NCBI GenBank assembly: GCA_032229975.1
Contig: JAVXVG010000023.1
Location: forward strand, 15,365 to 79,364
Source of the DNA: JAIVGV01 sp032229975
Lineage (GTDB): Bacteria; Acidobacteriota; Blastocatellia; Pyrinomonadales; Pyrinomonadaceae
DNA: 64,000 nucleotides
Reading direction: 5' to 3'
Positions 1 to 7,265 of the stretch are shown in pieces. Position 1 is the first letter of the stretch; every line of letters starts with the position of its first letter. A program made the position numbers and the translations under genes. The notes beneath the pieces were generated by a model, which saw only the letters and a program-made list of their open reading frames with translations, made no database searches and was not told the origin of the DNA.

Positions 1-1305
1 GGGAAGAAGTTCGTCGGCGCAAAGTCGTGGGAGGATTTCGTCAAGTCTCTGGAGCGACCGCGCAAGATTATTCTACTCGTCAAGGCGGGCGGGCCCGTCG
101 ATTGGACGATCAATCAACTCAAACCCTACCTCGAAGCGGGCGACATCATCATCGACGGCGGCAACTCACACTTCCTCGACACGGCGCGTCGTGAAGCAGA
201 ACTGAAGAAGGACGCTTTGTACTTCATCGGCTCCGGCGTCTCCGGCGGCGAGAAGGGCGCGCTTTGGGGGCCCTCGCTGATGCCCGGCGGCGACCGCGAG
301 GCTTACGAAAAGATTCGACCGATCTGGGAAGCCATCGCCGCGAAGGTTGACGACGGCGCGTGCGTCACATACATCGGCGCGGGCGGCGCGGGCCACTTCG
401 TCAAGATGGTGCACAACGGCATCGAGTATGGCGATATGCAGCTCATCGCCGAGGCTTACGACCTCATGCGCCGCGTGCTTGCGATGTCCGCCGGAGAGAT
501 GGCTGACGTGTTCGATGAATGGAACAGGGGTGAGCTTGAATCGTATCTCATCGAGATCACCGCGAAGATTCTGCGTGTCAAAGACCCGAAGACGGGACGG
601 CCGCTCGTCGATCTCGTGCTCGACACGGCGGGCCAGAAGGGGACGGGCAAGTGGGCCAGCGAGATCGCGCTCGAACTCGGCGTGCCCATCCCGACGATTG
701 ATGCGGCGGTCAACACGCGCAATCTCTCTTCGCACAAAGCTGAGCGCGTCGCAGCGAGCCAACAGATCGCTGCGCCGACTGTTGAGAAGTTTGCGGGTGG
801 CCGCAAAGATTTCATCGCGGCGATCCGCGATGCGCTCTACGCCGCGAAAATTTGTTCTTACGCGCAAGGCATGAACCTCATTCGCGCGGGCTCTGACAAT
901 TACAAGTGGGGTATTGATCTCGGCGAGACGGCGCGCATCTGGAAGGGCGGCTGCATCATCCGCGCGCAGTTTCTCGGCAAGATCAAACAGGCTTACGCAC
1001 GCCAACCTGATCTCGCAAATCTGTTGCTCGATCCAGACTTCAACGAGTGGATCGCTAAGTCGCAAACGAACTGGCGTCGCACCGTCGCGGCTGCGGTCAC
1101 GGCGGGCGTGCCTGTCCCGGCCATGAGCGCGAGCCTCGCCTACTTCGACACCTATCGCACCGCCGAACTCCCCGCGAATCTCACGCAGGCGCAACGCGAC
1201 TTCTTCGGCTCGCACACCTACGAGCGCGAAGACAAGCCGGGTGCGGGTGCGATCCATACGGAATGGGAAGAGTTGTTGGAGAAGCAGAGGGTATGTGGTG
1301 GATGA
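1..1305 (+). CDS. gnd: 6-phosphogluconate dehydrogenase, 5' end cut by window
   Basis: Oxidative decarboxylation of 6-phosphogluconate to ribulose 5-phosphate, the last oxidative pentose-phosphate step, in the cytoplasm. The reading frame is open from base 1, so the N-terminal Rossmann part is missing and 434 codons remain. Family hallmarks are visible: IIIDGGNS near base 148, GVSGGEKGALWGPS with the SGG substrate-binding motif near 235, and HNGIEYGDMQL near 412. The C-terminal helical dimerisation domain is complete (for example LANLLLDPDF and the tail SHTYERED). It lies upstream of zwf, opcA, glk, pgl and rpiB, which fits an operon for the same pathway. The identity is secure; only the start is unseen. 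Confidence 0.96.
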   Translation, partial: GKKFVGAKSWEDFVKSLERPRKIILLVKAGGPVDWTINQLKPYLEAGDIIIDGGNSHFLDTARREAELKKDALYFIGSGVSGGEKGALWGPSLMPGGDREAYEKIRPIWEAIAAKVDDGACVTYIGAGGAGHFVKMVHNGIEYGDMQLIAEAYDLMRRVLAMSAGEMADVFDEWNRGELESYLIEITAKILRVKDPKTGRPLVDLVLDTAGQKGTGKWASEIALELGVPIPTIDAAVNTRNLSSHKAERVAASQQIAAPTVEKFAGGRKDFIAAIRDALYAAKICSYAQGMNLIRAGSDNYKWGIDLGETARIWKGGCIIRAQFLGKIKQAYARQPDLANLLLDPDFNEWIAKSQTNWRRTVAAAVTAGVPVPAMSASLAYFDTYRTAELPANLTQAQRDFFGSHTYEREDKPGAGAIHTEWEELLEKQRVCGG

Positions 1306-1329
1306 GGAGCTTAGGGAAACGCTACGGCT

Positions 1330-2010
1330 ATGTTTCTTCTTCGTGCGATAGGTGAATACTTCCTCGCTGTGTGGGCTGATTGGATCAGCCGTATGAGCGG
1401 GGTTGCATCAATAGTCATTTCTTTCTTGGCTGCTTATTCAGAGTTAAAAGATAAGGGCAAGCCTGCACTTTGGATAGCTGCTGCTATTTGCTACCTAATT
1501 ACTTCATTTTCTGTTTGGTATAAGAACCGACCCGATCTAAAGATTGAAATTCGAGACATAGCTGTACAATTAAATGCTTTCACCCTGATGAACCGAGACC
1601 CGATGACTTCCCTCGTGGTATTAGAGCTTTACTTAGTCAACACACGCCCTGCTAATAATGCGATCAAGCAATACGCATTATGCATCAAGACGGACAAGCA
1701 CACTCTTTCATGCCAAGATGCTTCTGTGTATGGACTCCGATGGCGTCAAACACAAGCAATACTAAAAGATTTACGGAGCATTCAATACGACATTCTCATG
1801 CAAGGAAAGCCTGTAGTGGGACACTTGGGCTTTATCATTGATGATGACGAATTGGGCAAATTTAGTGGCAAGAAGTTGATTTTAACCGTGACCGACTCTT
1901 ACAACGTCTTACGTAAGGTTACGGCTACAATTCCAGCAGGAAGTATAGATAGACTTGAAAGAGTGCCGATAGCATTAATGCTTCACGCATATAAGACTCC
2001 TAGATACTGA
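1330..2010 (+). CDS. AT-rich membrane-anchored protein of unknown function
   Basis: Not recognised. 226 residues with two hydrophobic segments near the N-terminus (about 16-35 and 46-62, the second ending in SVWYKNRP), followed by a soluble domain of about 160 residues. That domain looks beta-rich (repeated short hydrophobic strands, ending in LILTVTDSYNVLRKVTATIP). The start is the first ATG after gnd, 24 bases downstream of its stop. Base composition differs clearly from both neighbours: many AAA, AAT, TTA and ATA codons, where gnd and zwf use C/G-ending codons. That suggests recent acquisition between two pentose-phosphate genes. The domain could be an Ig-like or C2-like sensory module, but there is no motif to say so. 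Confidence 0.75.
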   Translation: MFLLRAIGEYFLAVWADWISRMSGVASIVISFLAAYSELKDKGKPALWIAAAICYLITSFSVWYKNRPDLKIEIRDIAVQLNAFTLMNRDPMTSLVVLELYLVNTRPANNAIKQYALCIKTDKHTLSCQDASVYGLRWRQTQAILKDLRSIQYDILMQGKPVVGHLGFIIDDDELGKFSGKKLILTVTDSYNVLRKVTATIPAGSIDRLERVPIALMLHAYKTPRY

Positions 2011-2055
2011 TGGTCAAGGTCTCGTTTCAGGCATAGCTCGGTAGTCATATAATTC

Positions 2056-3591
2056 ATGACGACTGCTGTCGTAGAAAATCCACTGCGCGAAGGGATGCGA
2101 CTTGAGCGAACGGCTGAGCCGTGCGCGATTGTCATCTTCGGCGCGTCGGGCGATCTCACGAAGCGCAAGTTGATGCCCGCGCTGTTTCGCCTCGCGCAGG
2201 CGCGTCTGATCCCTGCGGAGTTGGCTATCATCGGCGCAGCGCGCACGTCGATGCAGACGGAAGAGTTTCGCGAGCAGATGCGCGCGGCGGTCGCGGAGTT
2301 CACCGAGGGCCAGATCGACGCGGAGGTCTGGTCGTCCTTCGCGCGCAAGATTTACTACCAGACGCTCGACATCGGCACGCCCGATGATTTCAAAAACTTA
2401 GGCGCGCTGCTCGAACAGGCGGAGCGCGAATGTGGCACGCAGGGCAATCGTCTCTTTTATCTCTCGACCGCGCCCGCGCTCTTTGGCGAAGCCGTCAAGC
2501 AACTCGGCGAGTCGGGCCTGACGAAATCGCGCGGTTGGGTGCGCGTCATCATCGAGAAGCCTTTCGGTCGCGATCTGGAAAGCGCACGCGCGCTCAACAC
2601 TGAGATTCATCAGTATCTCGAAGAGTCGCAGATTTATCGCATCGATCATTATCTCGGCAAAGAGACCGTCCAGAACCTGCTCGTCTTCCGCTTCGCCAAC
2701 GGCATCTACGAGCCTCTGTGGAATCGGCAGTACATCGATCATGTGCAGATCACGAACGCGGAGACTGTAGGAGTTGAAGGGCGCGGCGGCTACTACGAGT
2801 CGGCCGGTGTCGTGCGCGACATGATCCAGAATCACGTCTTTCAAGTTCTGTCGCTCATCGCGATAGAGCCGCCCGCTTCGCTCGACGCGGAATCTGTGCG
2901 CGACGAGAAGTTCAAGGCGATGCGAGCCGCGCGCGCCTTCACACCGGAGCGCGTGCGGGCCGAGTGCGTGCGCGGCCAGTACGGCGCGGGCTCGATCAAT
3001 GGAGAGCCGGTCGTCGGCTATCGCGAAGAGCCGGGTGTCGCGAAGGATTCGACGACCGAGACCTACGCGGCCATCACGATGTACTTCGACAACTGGCGTT
3101 GGTCGGGCGTGCCCTTCCTTATCCGTTCGGGCAAGCATCTGACGAAGCGCGTCACGGAGATCGCGATTCAGTTCAAGGACGCGCCGCATCATCTCTTCGG
3201 ACGCGAGATGATGGAACAGGTCGATGCGAACCAGCTCATCATTCGCATCCAACCGGATGAGGGGATCACTCTGCGCTTCGCCGCGAAAGTGCCCGGACAG
3301 ATCACGCGCGTGCGCGACGTGAACATGGATTTCCGCTACGGCTCTTCCTTCGGCGGCCATCTCGCCGAAGCCTATGAGAGACTTCTGCTCGACTGTCTGC
3401 TCGGCGATCAAACACTCTACGCGCGCACCGACATGACCGAGCGTGGCTGGGAGATCGTCATGCCCATCATCGACGAATGGGCGCGCGCGAAAGACTCCGT
3501 CGAATTTCCAAATTACGAAGCGGGCACATGGGGGCCAGTAGAGGCTGACGAACTAATTGAGCGTACGGGCCGTCGCTGGCGCAGACCTTGA
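2056..3591 (+). CDS. zwf: Glucose-6-phosphate 1-dehydrogenase
   Basis: Oxidises glucose 6-phosphate to 6-phosphogluconolactone with NAD(P)+, the committed step of the oxidative pentose-phosphate pathway. 511 residues, the usual length. The nucleotide-binding motif GASGDLTKRKL is near residue 30 and the active-site motif RIDHYLGKE near 195. The C-terminal domain is complete, with a conserved-type end (DEWARAKDSVEFPNYEAGTWGP). A TATAAT hexamer sits at 2048-2053, immediately before this ATG. If that is a real -10 element, the mRNA would start inside the gene and translation would begin at the second Met (2095), which has GAAGGG just upstream. The neighbours gnd, opcA and pgl support the assignment. 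Confidence 0.96.
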   Translation: MTTAVVENPLREGMRLERTAEPCAIVIFGASGDLTKRKLMPALFRLAQARLIPAELAIIGAARTSMQTEEFREQMRAAVAEFTEGQIDAEVWSSFARKIYYQTLDIGTPDDFKNLGALLEQAERECGTQGNRLFYLSTAPALFGEAVKQLGESGLTKSRGWVRVIIEKPFGRDLESARALNTEIHQYLEESQIYRIDHYLGKETVQNLLVFRFANGIYEPLWNRQYIDHVQITNAETVGVEGRGGYYESAGVVRDMIQNHVFQVLSLIAIEPPASLDAESVRDEKFKAMRAARAFTPERVRAECVRGQYGAGSINGEPVVGYREEPGVAKDSTTETYAAITMYFDNWRWSGVPFLIRSGKHLTKRVTEIAIQFKDAPHHLFGREMMEQVDANQLIIRIQPDEGITLRFAAKVPGQITRVRDVNMDFRYGSSFGGHLAEAYERLLLDCLLGDQTLYARTDMTERGWEIVMPIIDEWARAKDSVEFPNYEAGTWGPVEADELIERTGRRWRRP

Positions 3592-3638
3592 AGAGCCGTA
3601 ATGGAGAAACCGCGAACGGTATGAAGCTGTTTGAGGAA

Positions 3639-3733
3639 AGTACCGGAGGGACTAGATGTTCATAGCTTGGGCCGGCCATCCATGTTTAGAGCCCCGTCAG
3701 GGGCGACATGATCTGATGCCGCTCCTACGGAGC
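3639..3733. repeat. Cluster of three short palindromic (REP-like) elements
   Basis: The zwf-opcA gap holds three small hairpin-forming units in a row. These are AGTACC-GGA-GGGACT (3639-3653, one mismatch), GCCCC-GTCA-GGGGC (3691-3704) and GCTCC-TAC-GGAGC (3721-3733). Short ATG- or GAT-containing tails follow each unit. The look is that of REP-type intergenic palindromes scattered in many bacterial genomes. No REP-associated transposase is present in this window. Confidence 0.55.
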
Positions 3734-3781
3734 TGATGTTCAAACAAACTTCGACGAGAAAAACGGCCTCCTTCTATCACA

Positions 3782-3809
3782 ATTCACGATTGACGATTCA
3801 CGGTTAACG
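3782..3809. repeat. Phased heptamer repeat, 4 units, before opcA
   Basis: Four consecutive 7-mers ATTCACG, ATTGACG, ATTCACG and GTTAACG end three bases before the first opcA ATG. They occupy the place where a ribosome-binding site would be. This is one member of the intergenic heptamer family seen throughout the window. Confidence 0.7.
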
Positions 3810-3812
3810 AAG

Positions 3813-4958
3813 ATGATGTCATCACAGCCGAACGATAGCGCACAGAGAGTGCACGGCATTGATGTCGCGGGGCTTGAGCGGCAACTTGCGGCGACGTGGG
3901 ACGAGCGAGCGCGCGTGGGCGGCGAGACGGGCTTGATGCGCGTGTGCGTCGCGAACCTGATCGTCTTCGTGCCGAAGACAGACGAGCGTGCCGCGTTGGA
4001 AGGGTTGCTGGAAGAGGTGGCCGCGCAGACGCCGGGCCGCGTGATCGTTCTCCTTGCGGATCGCGATGCGGAGTCGCGGCTCGATGCCCACGTCTCGACG
4101 CGCTGTCGCGTCGCTTTGAAAGGGCGCACTCAAGTATGCGGCGAGCAGGTGACGATTGAAGCGGGTGGCCCTGCTGTCGAGAACGTGGCGAGCGCGGTCG
4201 AGCCTCTGCTCGTGCCGGACATCCCTGTGTTCCTCTGGTGGAAGGACATCCCGCACCGTGAAGATAAACTCTTCGCGCGTCTCGTCGAGATGTCTGATCG
4301 CGTCGTCATCGACTCAGCCGCCTTCGATCATCCTCACGCAGACCTGCAACGCATCGCACGTCTCATCGAGAGTCGCGCGGATGTACTGCGTTTGAGTGAT
4401 CTCAACTGGGGCCGGCTGACCACGTGGCGTAACCTCATCGCGGGCTTCTGGGACGTGCCCGAATATCGCGCGTGCCTCGACGCGCTCGACACCGTCGCAA
4501 TTGATTACGGCCCGTCGCATCTCTCGACCGGAGAGATCGCGGCGCAGACGCTTCTCGTCGTGGGCTGGCTCGCCTCATGTCTCGGTTGGAAGATGCGCGA
4601 TGCTTTGGCGCGCGAAGGTGAGAGTTATCGTGCGACGCTCACATCGGGCGAGCGCACGATCAAACTTGAGTTGCGCGCGACTGAGGGACAGGCGTGCGGC
4701 GCGATCAAGCGCGTCGCGTTTCGTGCTGCACAAGGCGCGGCGGAGTTTTACGCGAGTGCGGACGAGAGCGGCGCGCGGCTTGAAACTTCGGCAAAGATCG
4801 GCAGCGCACTCGAAGTGGGACGCGTGCTCGCTTACGAAGCGCGCACTGAGGGCCAGCGTCTCAGCAGGGAACTCGGCATTCTCGCGCGCGACGAAGTTTA
4901 CGAGCGGGCCGTGCGCGCGGCGACGAGCTTGATCCCACACGACGACGAACCAGTTTAA
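3813..4958 (+). CDS. opcA: Glucose-6-phosphate dehydrogenase assembly protein OpcA
   Basis: OpcA-family protein of 381 residues. In cyanobacteria OpcA assists oligomerisation and activation of glucose-6-phosphate dehydrogenase. Its position directly after zwf supports the same partnership here. Family features are the N-terminal RVCVANLIVFV segment, the central VPDIPVFLWWKDIPH motif near residue 135, and the C-terminal domain with conserved strands (TIKLELRA). Two adjacent ATGs (3813 and 3816) could start it. No Shine-Dalgarno is visible, because a heptamer repeat fills 3782-3809. The next gene, glk, starts 13 bases after the stop, so the two are very likely cotranscribed. Confidence 0.9.
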   Translation: MMSSQPNDSAQRVHGIDVAGLERQLAATWDERARVGGETGLMRVCVANLIVFVPKTDERAALEGLLEEVAAQTPGRVIVLLADRDAESRLDAHVSTRCRVALKGRTQVCGEQVTIEAGGPAVENVASAVEPLLVPDIPVFLWWKDIPHREDKLFARLVEMSDRVVIDSAAFDHPHADLQRIARLIESRADVLRLSDLNWGRLTTWRNLIAGFWDVPEYRACLDALDTVAIDYGPSHLSTGEIAAQTLLVVGWLASCLGWKMRDALAREGESYRATLTSGERTIKLELRATEGQACGAIKRVAFRAAQGAAEFYASADESGARLETSAKIGSALEVGRVLAYEARTEGQRLSRELGILARDEVYERAVRAATSLIPHDDEPV

Positions 4959-4971
4959 GATCACGTTCAAG

Positions 4972-5961
4972 ATGATACTCGCGGGCGACATCGGCGGGAC
5001 GAAGACCAATCTCGCACTCTTCGACGTGGGCGATGAGAGCCTTCATGCTCCGCGCGCGCGCGCAAGCTATGCGAGCGCGAAGTACGATTCACTCGAATCG
5101 ATCCTCGCAGAATTTATTCGAGAACATCGACCCGACAAGATCGTTGACGCGTGTCTCGCCATCGCGGGGCCCGTCGTGCGCGATGAAGTCAGGGCGACGA
5201 ATCTCGCTTGGACGGTCGAGCGCGCGTCGCTCGTGCGTGCGCTCGGCGCGAGTCGCGTCTCTCTGATCAACGATCTCGAAGCGACAGCCTACGGCATCGA
5301 GACGCTGCCCACCGAGAGTCTCTTCGCGTTGAATGAAGGCGAGGGCAAGGCTGGGGGCCATCGTGCGCTCGTCGCGGCAGGGACGGGACTCGGCATGGCC
5401 GGTATCTTCTGGGACGGCGCGCGCTATCACCCGATGCCCTCCGAAGGCGGGCACGCGGAATTTGCGCCGCGCGGCCGGACGCAACTTGCGTTGCTCGAAT
5501 ACCTGCGACGCAAGTTCGGCGAGCACGTGAGCATCGAGCGCGCGCTTTCGGGTAAAGGACTCGTCAACATCTACGAGTTCCTGCGCGATGAAGGGCACGA
5601 GGAAGAACCCGCGTGGCTCGCGCGCGAGATCGCAAACGTGGAAGACGCTGCGGCCACGATCAGCGCAGCCGCACTCGCGTGCCAGTCGCAGCTTGCCACG
5701 CGCACACTCGAAATCTTCGTCGAGATTTATGGCGCGACGGCTGGCAATCTCACATTGCTGCTCAAGCCCGCAGGCGGGCTCTACATCGGCGGCGGCATCG
5801 CGCCGAAGATTCTTGATCGATTACGTAACGGCACGTTCATGCGCGCCTACTCTGAGATGGGCCGAATGTCCGCGCTCGCTAACTCATTTCCCGTGCGCGT
5901 TATCCTCGACGACAAGACCGCGCTCTACGGCGCAGCGCGATACGCGCAACTGCGCAACTGA
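4972..5961 (+). CDS. glk: Glucokinase (ROK-independent Glk family)
   Basis: ATP-dependent phosphorylation of glucose to glucose 6-phosphate, feeding the neighbouring Zwf. 329 residues, typical of the bacterial Glk (PF02685) family. The N-terminal phosphate-1 loop GDIGGTKTNLALFD is at residues 5-18. The substrate region LINDLEATAYG is near 100, AAGTGLGMAGI near 137 and SEGGHAEFAPRG near 160. The C-terminal GGLYIGGGIAPKIL near 270 supplies the adenosine-binding loop. The start is the only early ATG and the protein begins directly with the kinase fold. Confidence 0.95.
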   Translation: MILAGDIGGTKTNLALFDVGDESLHAPRARASYASAKYDSLESILAEFIREHRPDKIVDACLAIAGPVVRDEVRATNLAWTVERASLVRALGASRVSLINDLEATAYGIETLPTESLFALNEGEGKAGGHRALVAAGTGLGMAGIFWDGARYHPMPSEGGHAEFAPRGRTQLALLEYLRRKFGEHVSIERALSGKGLVNIYEFLRDEGHEEEPAWLAREIANVEDAAATISAAALACQSQLATRTLEIFVEIYGATAGNLTLLLKPAGGLYIGGGIAPKILDRLRNGTFMRAYSEMGRMSALANSFPVRVILDDKTALYGAARYAQLRN

Positions 5962-5990
5962 AGAACGATCCGCACAAGAGCGACGAACCT

Positions 5991-6764
5991 TTGATATCTT
6001 CCAAAGCACAGACAGCGAACGTGCACATCTACGACGACGCCGAAGCGGTCGCGCGCGCCGCAGCCTCGCGCTTTGCGGAGTTGGCCGAAGAGTGTGTGAG
6101 CACGCGGGGCCGGTTTGCAGTTGCGCTCTCCGGCGGCTCGACGCCGCGTCGCATCTACCAGTTGTTATCGGGCGAAGAGTTTGCGACGCGCGTCGAGTGG
6201 CCGAAGGTTCATGTCTTCTTCGGCGACGAACGCTGTGTGCCACCAAATGATGAAGCGAGTAACTATCATATGGCATACGAGTCGCTGCTCGCGCGCGTAT
6301 CCATTCCGACGGAGAACGTCCATCGCATGATCGGCGAAGGCGACGCGGCGTCGAACGCGCGTCTCTACGAGGACGAGTTGCGTGTCTTCTTCGGCGATGA
6401 AGAGTTGCCGCGCTTCGATCTCGTCATGCTCGGTATGGGCAAAGATGGCCACACCGCGTCGCTCTTCCCCGGCTCGCCCGCGCTTGCAGAGAGCGACGCG
6501 TGGGTCTTGGCGAACTGGGTGGAGAAGATCGGCGCGTACCGTCTGACGCTGACATCGCGCGTCATCAACAACGCCGCGCACGTCTTGTTCGTTATCACAG
6601 GCGCGGGCAAAGCCGAACGACTGCTCGAAGTGATCGAGGGCGCGCGCGATCCGCAGAGACTGCCCGCGCAACTGATCCGGCCCGCGCGCGGTACGCTCGA
6701 CTGGTACATTGACGAGGCGGCGGCGTCGAAGCTGGGCCATGAGCAACGAACGACAAACGGCTAA
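5991..6764 (+). CDS. pgl: 6-phosphogluconolactonase
   Basis: Hydrolyses 6-phosphogluconolactone to 6-phosphogluconate, linking zwf and gnd in this operon. About 250 residues. It carries the NagB-like motifs of DevB-type lactonases: ALSGGSTPRRIY near residue 45, VHVFFGDERCVPP near 73, NYHM near 90, and LGMGKDGHTASLFPGSP near 147. The start is uncertain. TTG 5991 gives 257 residues, while GTG 6021 would begin at VHIYDDAEAV, closer to the usual N-terminus. The gene ends 30 bases before the preferred rpiB start. Confidence 0.94.
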   Translation: MISSKAQTANVHIYDDAEAVARAAASRFAELAEECVSTRGRFAVALSGGSTPRRIYQLLSGEEFATRVEWPKVHVFFGDERCVPPNDEASNYHMAYESLLARVSIPTENVHRMIGEGDAASNARLYEDELRVFFGDEELPRFDLVMLGMGKDGHTASLFPGSPALAESDAWVLANWVEKIGAYRLTLTSRVINNAAHVLFVITGAGKAERLLEVIEGARDPQRLPAQLIRPARGTLDWYIDEAAASKLGHEQRTTNG

Positions 6765-6772
6765 TGCTTGCC

Positions 6773-6793
6773 AACAGAAAACCGAAAACTGTT
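6773..6793. repeat. Phased heptamers before rpiB
   Basis: Three consecutive 7-mers AACAGAA, AACCGAA and AACTGTT finish one base before the preferred rpiB ATG at 6795, in place of a recognisable ribosome-binding site. Confidence 0.5.
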
Positions 6794-6794
6794 T

Positions 6795-7253
6795 ATGATT
6801 CCGAAGAAGATCGCGATTGGAAGTGACCACGCAGGGTTTGAGGCGAAGGAGCGCGCGAAGCAAACGCTCGCGTCGCTCGGCGCGGAAGTGTTGGACGCGG
6901 GAACGAACGGGAACGAGAGCGTCGATTACCCTGACTTCGGCGCGGCGGTCGGGCGCGCGGTGGCGAGCGGAGAAGTCAAACGTGGCGTGCTCATCTGCGG
7001 GACGGGGATCGGCATCTCAATCGCCGCGAACAAGATTGCAGGCGTGCGTGCGGCAGTCTGCTGGAACGAGGAGACGGCCCGGCTCGCGCGCCAGCACAAC
7101 GACGCCAACGTCATCTGCATCGGCGCGCGCTTCGTCGATCCCGATCTCGCCGCACGAATGATCCGCGCGTTTCTTGAGACCGACTTCGAGGGTGGCCGTC
7201 ATCAGCAGCGCGTGGACAAGCTAGACAAACTAGACGGAGAACGACAAGGCTAG
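6795..7253 (+). CDS. rpiB: Ribose-5-phosphate isomerase B
   Basis: Interconverts ribulose 5-phosphate and ribose 5-phosphate, following Gnd. 152 residues from ATG 6795. The in-frame TTG at 6768 would add nine residues encoded by heptamer repeat and is less likely. LacA/RpiB motifs are present: GSDHAGFEAKE near residue 9, DYPDFG near 45, and the active-site loop VLICGTGIGISIAANK near 65 with Cys as catalytic base. WNEETARLARQHNDANVICIG near 92 completes the family signature. It is the last gene of the pentose-phosphate operon; the next gene is convergent. Confidence 0.94.
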   Translation: MIPKKIAIGSDHAGFEAKERAKQTLASLGAEVLDAGTNGNESVDYPDFGAAVGRAVASGEVKRGVLICGTGIGISIAANKIAGVRAAVCWNEETARLARQHNDANVICIGARFVDPDLAARMIRAFLETDFEGGRHQQRVDKLDKLDGERQG

Positions 7254-7265
7254 TCATCCAGTCGT

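Noticed and set aside
7212..7250. Possible repeat array at the end of rpiB
   Set aside because: The period is nine bases and it encodes KLD-KLD in frame; it is a coding repeat, not clearly part of the heptamer family.
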